Of a DNA stretch of 64,000 bases, positions 12,601-23,895 are shown piece by piece. Every line of letters starts with the position of its first letter. Positions within the stretch are counted from its first letter, which is position 1. The DNA is from Coptis chinensis (lineage: Eukaryota; Streptophyta; Magnoliopsida; Ranunculales; Ranunculaceae). Both the position numbers and the translations under genes were made by a program. A model generated the notes under the pieces. That model saw nothing but the letters and a program-made list of their open reading frames with translations. It made no database searches and was not told the DNA's origin. The stretch covers positions 3,534,001 to 3,598,000 of the forward strand of contig CM027382.1 in NCBI GenBank assembly GCA_015680905.1, given 5' to 3'.

Positions 12601-15600
12601 TTCCAGCATTTCTCTCCAAATTTTCAGAGTCCCTCAACCATGCCTTCATCAGGGAGGAACATTGGTGTATCTTCAATTGAAGAGCTTGAAGATTTTGCAA
12701 AGGGTAGGTCTCGAGATCATATTGATGATCGTGCAGATGTTCTTTCCAGTGAAGAGGAGATAGACACAAATTCAAGTGCTGTAGCATCCGCTGCTGCTTT
12801 GAAGGTGGCTATGGATAAAGCCGAGGCAACATTCAAGCAGAGAGAGAGAGAGAATGTAAGGACTGGTAGAAGCAGGGAATCTACCCAGCAAGAGAAGGAT
12901 GAGAAAGCTTTGCACGAGGCTCGAGAGCAAGAAATAAGAGAAAAACAGGAGAGATTAGACCGTGAACGGGAGCAGAGAGAAAGGGAGGAGAAAGAGAGAG
13001 AGCGAAGGAGGCTGGAGAAAGAGAGGGAGCGGGAGCGACTGGCTGTTGAAAGAGCTACAAGGGAGGCACGTGAGAGAGCAGCTGCTGATGCTCGCCTAAG
13101 GGTGTAAAAGGCTGCTGTTGATAAGGTCAATGCTGAGGCACGTGAGCGTGCCGAACGTGCTGCTGTGCAGAGAATACAAGCTCAGGCACGTGAAGGGCAG
13201 CAGCCGACGCTAAGGAAAGAGCAGAGAAGGTAGCTGCAGAAGCAAAAGAGAGAGCTGCTGTTGCAAGAGCTGAAGCAGACGCACGGCAAAGAGCAGAGCA
13301 AGCTTCTGCTGAGAGGGCAACTGCAGAGGCTCGTGAGAGGGCTGCTACAGAGGCTCGTGAGAGGGCTGCTGCGAGAGAGAGTCAACAAAAGAATGAGAAT
13401 GATCTGGAGTCTTTCTTCGGCGGTAGAGCTAGCAGTGCACCAAGGCCTAACAGAACCACAACTTCGGTACGCTTAGGGGAATAAGATTAGAAGCAAGTTC
13501 TTTTTTTTTTTCTGAAATATTAGCAGACTATTATTTTCGTCTTTGCTTTCTGCATCAGGAGTCTACTTTTGAGTCCCAATTTAAAAAAAAAACCAGCACC
13601 TGAAACAGCCCGTCGGACATCTTCTGGAACCTCGTCGACCATGCGGAAGGCATCCTCAACTACAAATATTGTTGATGATCTCACTTCAATCTTTGGAGGT
13701 AATCTTGTTGATTTTACACTTTCTCTTGTGCCAGTAAGAAGCCTTCCTGGCAATAGTAATCAAGAGAGCTCCCAGAAAGTATGCTAATTGCTTAAATTCT
13801 ACTTTGTTAAAGGTGCTTCGTCATCTGGAGAATTCCAGGACGTTGAGGGGGAAACTGAAGAAAGACGAAGAGCGAGACTGGATCGCCACCAACGTACACA
13901 GGAGCGCGCGGTCTGTGGAGATTAGCTTTTCCCTACTTGTTTGTGTTTATGATTATCTTTACTTGTCATCTTGTAAACGTAGAAAACCTATTTAAGTGCA
14001 TTGACTAGTTTCATACTAAATTATTCATCAATATTATTTCTCTGTTTTTATGAAAATTGTTGTGAAGTTTTTGATTGAGTCTCTGTCCTCAGGCAAAAGC
14101 ATTGGCAGAAAAGAATGAGCGTGACCGTCAAACTCAGAGAGATCAGACAGAGAGACATGTAAGTTTTGCAGATCAACACTGTTACAGTTTGCTCCTGCTG
14201 TTATGAGTTTATATCTAAAAATGCCTCTGCTGTAGATATTAACACTTCCATCCAATCAGTTTTTTTAGATGCTTAGCACTTATAAAGGAGTTGTGTTTCT
14301 CATGTACGCCTTCTATCGAGCACTTGAAATAAACATCACTTCTCAAATCTTGCTTTGTTGTTTGTTACAGAGGATTGCGGAGACACTGGATGTTGAGATA
14401 AAGCGGTGGTCTGCAGGGAAACAAGGGAATTTGCGGGCTCTACTCTCAACATTGCAATATGTGCGTTCTTGAATATATAAGATACATTATTGTGCTTATA
14501 TTTTGGCACATGCTGCTCTGCTAGGTTATCCATATATTAATCATTGAACTTTTTGTTTCTAAGTAAATAGAAAATACGATTTACAAACTACTAGCTGTTT
14601 AAATTATTTCAAAATAAATAGCTAAAAGGACTTATTATTGAGCTTTGTTTAACAGTTGACCATTACGACCAAAGAATGTCACCATAATGTTACAGACCTG
14701 TTATCTTGGAGACGAAGACTCCACTTTTTACAATGATGCTTTCTGCCCTTAGGTTTGAGTTCATGTGAGAGTGCCTCAATCTTCTTTGAGATAGTGAAGG
14801 GTTGTCAGGTCACTGGGCTAGCTTTTTTTTTTGCGTGTTATAGCGGGGATAATAAGATTAGACTTAATATTTGTTTTTCGTTTTATAATCTTCCAGAAGC
14901 ACATTTTCTAGTATGAATCACTAGAGTTGCCTTATTTATTGCGCCGTCATATGGTGCTTCATCCTATGTGTTTGTGGTTCATTAGGGTCCTTTATGATAA
15001 GAGCACATGCCAATGGTGGTCCTTCTTGAATTAACCAAATATCTCTCTGGATAATGTTGGTTATTATGGCTAAAGTAATTAGGAGCATAGTACAAAATAT
15101 CGCGATATATGACGATATGTGTAGAGATATATGAGACTGCAAATATCGGTGATATTTCGACGATTTCAATAATATTTATGATATTTGGAGATATATTGCG
15201 ATATTTGGAGATATTTTGTGTAGGTAATAATTTTATTTAATATTTACTATTATATTTCAAATAAATACAAAATATATATCATGATATATCAAGAAATATC
15301 CATAATATCCACGATATTTGTTGATGTTTTGGATATATCCACGATATTTGCATGTGAAACAATGTAAAATATCCCCAAAGAGAAGGATATATCCACGATA
15401 CATATCAAGAAATTGAGTATCGATAAATACCCATATCCCGATTTTGTACTTTGATTAGGAGTTCCCTTTTTCCTTTTCTTTCCTGAAATTTCTGGATACC
15501 ATCTTATCTCCTTCATCCTTTGAGCAGGTACTCTGGCCTGAGTGTGGCTGGGAGACAGTTTCTCTGACTGATTTGATTACTGGTGCTTCAGTGAAGAAGT

Positions 15601-16666
15601 TTTATAGAAAGGCAACCTTGTGCGTCCATCCTGATAAGGTGCAACAGAAAGGAGCTAATCTTCAACAGAAGTATATAGCAGAGAAGGTGTTTGATCTCCT
15701 CAAGGTAACATTATTTGGTTATTTAATTTTTTGTCAAAACCAATGCAATCAGATTCTTCCTTTCCAGTTTGCTACTTCTCTCAGGTGTTCATCCAGATAA
15801 ATTTGAATTAGAAACCATACGAGAACCCTAATGTCATCTTGTGTATTCTCATCGGAGCTTTGTTTTTTGTTCAGTGGAAGTTCCAGTATAATATTTTACA
15901 GTCGCCCTCCCCCACCTGGAATTAATATTCTGGATACTTGCTTGATCCAATTTGATTAAGAAGAAATGTTGAGTTTGTTGGAGTATATTAATTCACTGGG
16001 CAAGTGAGTCAGTAGCAATCCATTCACGAGTTTTAACTTTTTAGAGTGTGATTCGAAATCTCATGAATTTAATTTTCAATAAAGTGATAAAGTTCTTCCT
16101 AATTTATTGTTTTCCATTGCTACATCAACCTAACTATAGCTCTTGGTAGGTTCCTGTCATTTCTTATTTATTTCAGTTATTATTTGGTAGTAGCAAGGTT
16201 TAATATATCCATTCCACATAAAAGAATTAATTAGGCCTTCCACTTCTTCTCGTACCAGCTTGAGTGCACCTCTCTGCATATGCGTGGTTCCTCCACCAGG
16301 GGTAAAAATGGGTGCATAATGATCCTCACTTCAAGTGGGGAAGAAACATATAAGAAAAATATAGGTTTCTACTCAAAAAAGAAGTGAAAATATTGAACCC
16401 TCTGGTATGGTGGTTTAGTTAACCATTTGGCTAGAAGATATGGTACTTACGTTTTCGTCCATTCTAAATTGATTTGTGCAGTGCTTATATTAAAAGTCAT
16501 GTTGGAGTATCACCATGATGTCACTAACCATTGTTGCATGTGAAGATAAAGTGTGACAACTTTGATGTTTTACGTTAATGTTATGGTATGAGCATTGCTT
16601 CACTTTTACTTGGAAAAATGAAAACAGGAAGCTTGGAACAAGTTCAATTCGGAGGAGCTCTTTTGA
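9642..16666 (+). CDS. Auxilin-like J-domain protein (clathrin uncoating), frame disrupted at three points
   Basis: Homologue of the plant auxilin-related proteins, which recruit Hsc70 to strip clathrin from coated vesicles. Nine exons join in phase: 9642-10210, 11866-12262, 12397-13466, 13559-13698, 13813-13910, 14093-14158, 14371-14460, 15528-15704, 16628-16666. The start gives [17 protein letters not shown]. The middle reads [19 protein letters not shown], then a long Arg/Glu/Ala coiled coil from exon 3. The C-terminal J-domain (about 811-881) keeps HPD (CVHPDK, near residue 844) and ends NKFNSEELF. The expected length is about 881 aa, normal for the family. Odd: exon 3 has TAA at 13105-13107 where a Glu codon is expected, one base is missing near 13192-13196, and exon 4 has one extra A in the A10 run at 13573-13582. 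Exon lengths are off by -1 and +1 exactly as this predicts. It may be a pseudogene or carry assembly errors. Confidence 0.9.
10800..11385 (+). mobile_element. LINE 3' fragment in intron 1 of the auxilin-like gene
   Basis: The plus strand near 10840-10920 reads [19 protein letters not shown], the zf-RVT signature found in the C-terminal part of plant LINE reverse transcriptases, followed by degenerate coding with several stops ([12 protein letters not shown], then [13 protein letters not shown] near 11140). No endonuclease or RT core is present, so this is a truncated copy. Boundaries are approximate. Confidence 0.75.
15086..15453. mobile_element. hAT-type MITE in intron 7 of the auxilin-like gene
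   Basis: A 368-bp element rich in GATATATC motifs. Its ends are CATAGTACAAAAT and ATTTTGTACTTTG, an imperfect terminal inverted repeat. It is flanked by a perfect 8-bp target-site duplication ATTAGGAG (15078-15085 and 15454-15461), the size typical of the hAT superfamily. It has no coding capacity. A second copy in inverse orientation lies at 19191-19600. Confidence 0.88.
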
Positions 16667-17378
16667 AGACTTGTCAAATTTTCTCATATTCCTAGCCACT
16701 TTAACTGGAAAAGGCTAATTTATTGGGGATGAAAAATTAAAATCGATAATGGCAATGGCGGAGTAATTCTGTGTTCCCGCCATCGTTCCTGCTGCTTGGT
16801 GTTGCGCTATACATAGTCATGGAAATTCCAAATATTTCCCAAAAGTTGCTGTTCCTCCCAAAAGATGCATTTTGTTTATGTTTGTAAATTGTTGGTGCTC
16901 TGGAGATGTATGGGTTAAATGTTCAGTCTGTATACGGAATGGCTGAAATGTAGAGTAGCATTTCTTCACGCCAGTTTGTTCTCACCCAGTTGTGAACTTC
17001 TTTGGCCATACCACTCGCGTATTTTTGTGTCAATATTTTTTTATTTTTTTGTCTCATTTCTTTGTTGGTTTCCTTGTGAGAGGTTGATCAATTAAACGGT
17101 TGTCAACATGCTTCTGGTATTACTATTTGAAAGTGGGATGCCCACGAATATGTTACTTTTAAAATGAGATTACTTTCTGTTGTACTGACTACCGACTTCT
17201 GTGTTCTTTTGCCAAAATGGTCTGGCACTTCTTTCTCTGAAGTTGTTTTTGAAAGTCTGAACGTTGTAACTTGATTTTCTTTGCAATGCATAATCTTGTT
17301 AAGAATTAAGAGTAGGATGTTCAACAACACCCCCAAACTAATTGCTATTGATAAAGAAGACTAAGTTTAAATACAGGA
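16667..17378. other. Probable 3' UTR and downstream sequence of the auxilin-like gene
   Basis: No coding region is recognised. The first few hundred bases after the stop at 16666 are the likely 3' UTR, but no poly(A) signal can be assigned with confidence. Confidence 0.4.
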
Positions 17379-17460
17379 GGATACGGAGGAAGATAACACC
17401 AGTTCTGCGAATTTAAATACAACCTCCTCGGAGGCGTTGAGTACCATCAAAGATTTGCAA
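17379..17460 (+). other. Exon-like segment of unknown origin
   Basis: Preceded by ATACAG and followed by GTATGG, this 82-bp stretch is open and reads acidic and Ser/Thr-rich (EDTEEDNTSSANLNTTSSEA). It could be a terminal alternative exon, a relic of another gene or chance. I do not recognise a family. Confidence 0.25.
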
Positions 17461-17565
17461 GTATGGATCCACTTCTCTAGTGTCTCTAAGGCTGAGTCCA
17501 ATGGTTTTGGACTCTTTATCTTTATTCTTCAATTTAATAGTATTTTACAGATATAGATAAGGAAA

Positions 17566-18114
17566 TTGTCACCAAGTACGGTACGGGGTTTAAAACGGTG
17601 TATTTGAAAAAAAAATAGTTCGTGTTTTAAACGGAACGTTTCGGAAAAAAAACGGAAAAAAAAAAGCGTAAAAAAACGTGGGGCATAAAAACGGGTTTAA
17701 AACGTATAATACATAAAAGAAACGGTAAAAACCGATGATAAATAATATAACAGATAAATAATTTGATTTTTTTTATAAGAGTGGAAAAAAGAATTGACAC
17801 ATAAAATAAAAATAAAAATAATACAAATGAAAGAAAATTCAAATACATGAAAGTATCAAATTATCATTACTCATCCAAATACTAGAAGTTTTAGATTCAG
17901 TACCAAAACACGACTCTAAATAAGATACTACTAATTACCAACCATAATGACATAATCAAGTTCTACAAATAAGTTAATAACTTTAAAATTTATAATTAAT
18001 TATTAATAGTCCAAAACAAAATAAAACTGTCTCAATAAGTCAATCTAATGTCCAGTCTTCAAAAAGGTAAACTCCAAATCCCCTTTTTCTTCTTCGTGTT
18101 TTCTTTTAGATTAA

Positions 18115-18156
<42 letters not shown>

Positions 18157-18322
18157 TTAAACGGGAGATTTTTAAAATCTCGGGTTTTAAACGTTTTTAA
18201 GTTTAAAACGCGTTTAAAACGTTTAAAACGGGTTTTTTTTTAAAAACCCGGGTTTTAAACTAGAACCAGACGCCTTGCCAATATCTCGGGTTTTAAACGC
18301 GTTTTTTTGAACTTGGTGACAA
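17566..18322. mobile_element. Nested TIR element rich in TTTAAAACG motifs
   Basis: A 757-bp insert with matching inverted ends TTGTCACCAAGT and ACTTGGTGACAA. The interior repeats GTTTAAAACG and its complement many times and contains the (AAT)n microsatellite. Flanks are ATAAGGAAA and TAAAGGAAC, only an approximate 9-bp duplication, so the superfamily is uncertain (Mutator-like is possible). No transposase is encoded. Confidence 0.75.
18116..18156. repeat. (AAT)n microsatellite
   Basis: About 13 uninterrupted AAT repeats inside the nested TIR element. Confidence 0.95.
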
Positions 18323-18503
18323 TAAAGGAACACTTCATCTGGCAAATAAAGAAAAAAATAATGAAGTAAGTCATACCACTCCATTTAAACTGACGCGGAA
18401 TGTACTCTGTATCTCAATAATACTCAATATATAGAGTAAATTGCATATAAAGAGTGAAAGCCTCCACTTTTATGGAGATAAATAGCCATTGGACTTATCC
18501 TAA

Positions 18504-19190
18504 GGAAGTTAGCATGAGCCTGTCCACTCACCTGTATATACCTTTAGTTACCTTTTTCCTGCAGAGTTGGTTTATATGCCTGTTTGGGTGGCGTCGAGGC
18601 TACACGCTCATCCATCAAATTACTTCTCAAATTTAGTGTAAAATGAGGATGAGGTTGTTGTGTTTAATCAAATGGTATACATTTATTATTATTATTATTT
18701 TTGAAATGGCGTACAATTGAATGTGATTTTTGTCATTTTTGTTGTGAAATGGTGCATCGTTGGACTTACAATCAACACTGTACTTTCAAGTTTTAAGCCC
18801 TATATGTAGCAAATCGTAATTACATCATCATCAATATTATTATTACTACTACTCTTTGGATACTAATACTTTCACAGTCTTAAATAAAGTCTTTATGTTC
18901 ATTGTGTTGACAAAAAATGGCATGCATACCAATAAAAAAGATATTTGGAGCAAAGTTCGTTACCATTTTTGGTAAGTTTTCAAAAAAAAAAAAAAAAAAA
19001 AACATTTAGCAGCAACCTTTAATGGACTCATTCAAACAACTGCAGAAAATAAAATATGTTTTTCTTTTTTAGGATAAGGCGTTTGAGCATTACTTGAGCT
19101 CCAGTTGCGTGGTATGCTTTGAAAAAAATGACAATAATTATAAGATAAAAAATAAAAATAAAAATCTGTTGCGCATGGTCTCTTATAATG
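18504..19190. other. Intergenic, no gene seen
   Basis: AT-rich sequence with an A19 run near 18981-19001 and short TTA repeats. No gene or delimitable element was recognised. Confidence 0.5.
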
Positions 19191-19600
19191 CATAGTACAA
19201 AATATCAGGTATGTGTATTTATCGATATTCAATTTCTGGATATGTATTGTGGATATATCTCTCTCTTTGGGGATATTTGACATTGTTTCACATGTAAATA
19301 TCGTGGATATATCCAAAATATCAATAAATATCGTAGATATTGTGGATATTTATTGATATATCATGATACATTATTTATATTTATTTGAAATATAATGGTA
19401 AATATTAAATAAAATTGTTATATATACAAAATATCGCCAAATACCCATAAATATTACAAATATCGCAAATATTATTGAAATATAACTGATATTTGCAGTC
19501 GTATATGTCTCTAAACATATCGTGATATTTAAATATCTTTTTCTGAAATATGGATAGATATCCCCAAATATCGGGATATATCGAGATATTTTGTATTATG
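19191..19600. mobile_element. hAT-type MITE, inverse copy of 15086-15453
   Basis: A 410-bp element starting CATAGTACAAAATATC and ending TTTTGTATTATG. Its left part matches the reverse complement of the right part of the copy at 15086-15453 over more than 100 bases. The flanks TTATAATG and TTACAATG form an 8-bp target-site duplication with one mismatch. No coding capacity. Confidence 0.85.
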
Positions 19601-19608
19601 TTACAATG

Positions 19609-21007
19609 TATTGTTTGGGTCTTGCCTTTATGTTTTCATCTATGAAAATAGTTTGAAAAGCATGATTTATAGATACAAGCCTACAACATAAGAAGGTTTC
19701 CAGGTGACCAGTCGCCAAATGCAGCATAGCCGACGCAGCCACACAACACGTATGTAGGAGGTGATTGTTAGAGCAACACTGAGTCCAATAGCTTTCTTCA
19801 CGCTTCTGATGGTGGGGATTAATTGTGTCTTCACAGTTAAATAGATGATTAAACTTGCTAGGTGGTCTATATTTTGTTTTGGCGAACTGACGGGTGGTCT
19901 CTATATGATCACGAGAACATTAAACGGGTGAAAATTGAGCCAATTTTTTACAAGTCTATTAAACCAATTTCAATTCAAAAATCTATTTAGGGTGAGTTTG
20001 GCAACTGAGACTGAAAACTATTAGGAATAGAATTAGAGTTGGAAACCATTAGAATGGAATCTACTATAATATAATTTGATTATAACTTACAAAATGTGTT
20101 AAAAAATCATCGGAATTCAATTCCTAATTAAATTAATGTATTTGGTTGTCGTATAGAATTTTCTAACATACTCAAACTTTTAGTTTATTTCATTTCATTT
20201 TATATTTTTCCTCATTTTTTGGATTAGAAATAAGAAACCGATTCCTATAGTCTAGGATTCCTTTGGAATAACAGGAGTCTATCAAAGACTTAATACAAAA
20301 AATTGGAGTCCGTTTAAAATCCAATTCTATTGGATTCCATGCCTCCAAACAAGTCAAAAGTGAGTGGTCCACTAAAAATTATAGTTATTTCCACTCTTCA
20401 AGTCCAATTCCTGATAAACAAACACACTTTAGACTCTCTTAATAACTCCATAGAGATTCCATATCTTACGTGGCATCCAAATTATATTTATCTTTCTAAT
20501 AATAAAAAAACAAAAATAGAAACAAAAAAAATAACTAATAACTTATCCAATTAAATAACTAACACCCGAAATAGTAACAAATAAATAACAAATTTTTTGC
20601 ATATATTTCTACAAACATATTAAACAAAAAAAAAAAAAAGCTAAAGAAAAGTAAAAAATAAAACCCAACGCCCTAAAAAAAAGTTGAGCACCCAAAAAAT
20701 TCATTTTCGTCATTCTCAATCCCCTCACTCTCTTTCTTGTTACAAAATTATATTTTTTTATCACTTTTATATCAAAAAATCTTTTTTTGGGAGTTAATGT
20801 TTATTTTTCTTTATTTTATTTCTTTCTTTGGTTGAATTGTTTGTAGAACATATATACAATTTTTTTATTTTTTTATTTGTTATTTTGGTTTTAGTCATTT
20901 AATTAGATATATTATTTGACATTAATTTATTTCTATATTTACTTTTCGAATTTTGGAAATAAAATAAGATTTTGATACCACGTAAGAAATGGAGTCCTAA
21001 AAGAGTT
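19609..21007. other. Intergenic, possible diverged MITE
   Basis: Very AT-rich sequence. From about 19990 (GGGTGAGTTTGGCAAC) to about 20360 (CCATGCCTCCAAACAAG) there is a loose inverted similarity of the kind seen in GTTTGG-ended MITEs, but no duplication could be fixed. No gene was seen. Confidence 0.35.
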
Positions 21008-21430
21008 ATTGAGAGCAAATCCAATGGAGAGCTACTAAATTAGGCTGCTAAAAGTGCTACATAGGCCTTTTAGTTTATCCAGCCAAATTTGGCTCCCCAA
21101 AATAAAAAAAACCAATCTAATTGTGTTTTCTATTTTGAAGTGTTAAATGATTCGGACGACATAGTTTCTACCGTCCGTCAATTATTTTTTGAAATTTTTG
21201 GACGACACAATTTCTGCTGTACGTCGAAATTTAACACACGGACGGCAAAAACTATACTGTCCGTCTCCCGAACTTATTATAGTAGTTGCTAGCGAAAGTC
21301 TTAATTTTGGCTGAGTTTTTGACTCCTAAATTTAAGACCATTTTAGCAGTCTCATTAGAATGACATTTTTGTGGCTGGGGTGCTATATTTGCCTTTAGCA
21401 GCCTATATAGCCCCCATTGGACTTGCTCAG
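21008..21430. mobile_element. Probable MITE with GAGCAAATCCAATGG-type ends
   Basis: The left end GAGAGCAAATCCAATGGAG is mirrored by CCCATTGGACTTGCTCAG at the right end, and the subterminal AGGCTGCTAAA is mirrored by TTTAGCAGCCT. The interior has two copies of a GGACGACA segment. No clean target-site duplication was found, so the family is open. Confidence 0.65.
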
Positions 21431-22650
21431 AGTAGCAATGCTAAACCAACCCACTTATTTGACATACTATTTGGACCTACTAATGTATCAAAAGTCATAA
21501 TTATTGACTTACATAAAAATACGTGTCCGTGTGTATTGCAATACAAACCAACGTTATCCAAAATCTATATAGTGAGTCTCAATAATAGGTCTAAAAAGTA
21601 GGTCCGTGTAACATTACTCGTTATTGAGATAGTCTAATTAGAACTACTCATTTCGATTAGTGGAAACTTTGCTTGGCATTTATCAAAATTTGCTGGTCGA
21701 ATATTTTGAACTAATCTAATGACCATAAATCACCCATGGTGTAGTCGATATTTTTCAAAAATGTATACAAAATTTGCATACTAGAAACGTGAGTCGGCCA
21801 TTAACTAAAGTTCTAATCTCTACCAAAAGCGTATAAACTCAAGTGTAGGTATCGACGGTATCGTGTATTTAGAATAAAATTCACGAAAAATGTTAAGAGC
21901 AAGACTCAAAATATTATGAGCTTTCTAAAGATAAAATAGTTAATGCATTATTAATCATTTTGTATTATTTCTGGTATCATAATAAATGCAAAATTATGTT
22001 CCTTTTCGGTAATGTATTAGCTTTGCTTAATTAGGACAAAAAGATAAAATAGTTAATGAATTGCTAGTTTTGACTTTTGAATTTTTTGATTTGTTCCTTG
22101 AAATATTTTCATTTCAAAATTTAAACAAATAAAAAAGAAAAGAACAAAGATGTGTCCTCGAAAGTTGAAACACCTACTTGTGTAGCCCTTTAATGTGGTT
22201 TCAACAGTAGGTAACTTATTTGTTGGTTTCCCAATAAACAGCTAGAACAAATTGGGTAATGCACAACACTATATCACTAACAATGTACAGATGTTTGATC
22301 TTCCTTAACTCTTGAACAAATGTACAGGCCATACTGAGCATGCATGGACTTTGGTGAGTGGAACAACTTGATAAAGCTACTCCACAAGGCAACACACAAG
22401 AAAAAGTGGAAAGAACTTGAGTGATTTACTCAGGCCAACTAGAGTAAGAGATACTGTCCAAATTTGCTTCAACTTTCAGATTTCTAAGATTTCATCTATT
22501 TCCTGTCATAACTTGCATACCTATTGTAGCAGAAAACTGTGTGGTTTGCATGCTTTTAAGAACTTTGTTATGATTGTTATCTTTCTGATATTACTGTTTG
22601 TTGTTGTTTTTGTTCGTGTGTTTCTTGCTATCAACCTTGTTTTTGCAAAA
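21431..22650. other. Upstream region of the first F-box gene
   Basis: No gene recognised. The last few hundred bases probably contain the promoter and 5' UTR of the F-box gene at 22651. An open frame extends upstream of that start but begins only at a TTG and is not supported as coding. Confidence 0.4.
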
Positions 22651-23895
22651 ATGTCTCAATCCATGTTGTTGTTAGAATCAAAAAAGAAACTCTCACTTAA
22701 TAGTCAATGGTCTGAAATTCCTCCAGAATTACTAGATGTCATCACAACTAAGCTGACAAGCTATGTTGATTACCTTCGAGTTCGCTCAGTATGTCCAACA
22801 TGGCGAGCAATCTTACCGCGAAAACCCGACAATCGTCTTGCCAGACTCACTCAAAGTCCATGGTTATTGCTTTCTCGTTATAACAATGACAACACTTTAT
22901 GTGATACCCATTGCTGTTTTTACAATCTAGCTGAGAGGAGAACTTATTCTCTTGAGCTTCCAGAGGTTATTGGTGATAAAAAACAGTGTTGGGGTTCACC
23001 TTATGGATGGTTAGTTTATGGGCAAGAAGGTGGTCCTTTGATTAGTCTATTGAATCCATTAACTAGAGCTCAAATTCAACTGCCCTCCTTGTTTTATTAC
23101 CCTTCGACTTCACCGAATGAATATAACATTGTTCTCCCATGGGATCTGATCGGTTACCTCGCTGATTGTACCATTGTAAAAGCTGTTCTATTTGGAAATC
23201 CATCTTTGAGTAGTGATTTCTCAATTATGGCTTTGATGGAAGGTGGGATTTGTAGTTTGGCTTATTATCGTTCTGGAACTGAGGCTTGGTCTCTTTTTAC
23301 AGACACAGAAGAAATATCATTTGGAGATGTCATTTGTTTCAAAGGGGAGTACTACGGTGTAGATTTGGATGGACATGTTTATCACTGCCATTTGGGTGTT
23401 TCACCAAATGTGGCTAGAGTTATAGATGCTCCAGAACCACTCCCAGATGATGACCCCGAACAGAAGTACTTGGTGGAATCTTCAAATGAATTGTTTATGG
23501 TTTATCGATACCTTGAACATGATTACGATGGTCCCTTTGAACCGACATACTGGTTTATTCTTTACAAATTAGATTGGAATGAGTTGACATGGTGCCTGTT
23601 CGAAAATTTAGGAGATCAAGTGTTGTTCTTGGGTGCAAATGGCTCTTTCTCTCTTTCTGTTCAAGACTATCCATTTTGCCAAGAGAACAGTGTTTATTTT
23701 ACTGATGATATGAGGATCCCTGTCGATGAGCCCGATCTCGATAAGTTTAAGGTTGGTCCTGTCAGGGGCCATGATTTGGGTGTCTTCAACATACATCATG
23801 GAGTTGCTGAACCGATACCTAATTGTCCTGTTCCAGATCCAGATACTATTGAATATATGCTACCTCCACCAGTTTGGGTTACACTCAGTCTGTGA
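22651..23895 (+). CDS. F-box protein with DUF295/KIB-type beta-propeller domain
   Basis: A single-exon gene of 414 aa. Family members are thought to act as substrate receptors of SCF ubiquitin ligases; the substrate here is unknown. Residues about 17-55 form an F-box (WSEIPPELLDVITTKLTSY...VRSVCPTWRAILPRK). Residues about 70-380 resemble the DUF295 (KIB1-4 beta-propeller) domain, with the typical GSPYGWLVYGQEGGPLISLLNPLTR region split as GSPYGWLV and SLLNPLTRAQIQLPS. It ends LPPPVWVTLSL. The ATG at 22651 was chosen because the paralogue at 31384 begins at the corresponding place. No frameshift or internal stop. Conserved sequence continues a short way past the stop in both paralogues, so they arose by segmental duplication. 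Confidence 0.93.
   Translation: MSQSMLLLESKKKLSLNSQWSEIPPELLDVITTKLTSYVDYLRVRSVCPTWRAILPRKPDNRLARLTQSPWLLLSRYNNDNTLCDTHCCFYNLAERRTYSLELPEVIGDKKQCWGSPYGWLVYGQEGGPLISLLNPLTRAQIQLPSLFYYPSTSPNEYNIVLPWDLIGYLADCTIVKAVLFGNPSLSSDFSIMALMEGGICSLAYYRSGTEAWSLFTDTEEISFGDVICFKGEYYGVDLDGHVYHCHLGVSPNVARVIDAPEPLPDDDPEQKYLVESSNELFMVYRYLEHDYDGPFEPTYWFILYKLDWNELTWCLFENLGDQVLFLGANGSFSLSVQDYPFCQENSVYFTDDMRIPVDEPDLDKFKVGPVRGHDLGVFNIHHGVAEPIPNCPVPDPDTIEYMLPPPVWVTLSL

Larger units (their letters stand above)
17490..18500. mobile_element. PIF/Harbinger (Tourist-like) MITE split by a nested element
   Basis: The ends are GGCTGAGTCCAATGG and CCATTGGACTTATCC, flanked by TAA on both sides (17487-17489 and 18501-18503), the 3-bp duplication of PIF/Harbinger elements. 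Subtracting the nested 757-bp insert leaves about 250 bp, the size of the uninterrupted relative at 62268-62516 that has the same ends. Confidence 0.85.

Noticed and set aside
12717-13388. Ser/Leu/Cys-rich minus-strand ORFs opposite auxilin exon 3
   Set aside because: They are shadows of the Arg/Glu/Ala coiled-coil codons on the plus strand.
14818-15085. Alternative exon in auxilin intron 7
   Set aside because: No open frame with flanking splice sites, and exons 7 and 8 already join in phase with the conserved [11 protein letters not shown] reading.
22417-22650. 78-residue N-terminal extension with a hydrophobic segment on the first F-box protein
   Set aside because: The open frame begins at TTG, has no upstream ATG, and the paralogue starts at the position equivalent to 22651.
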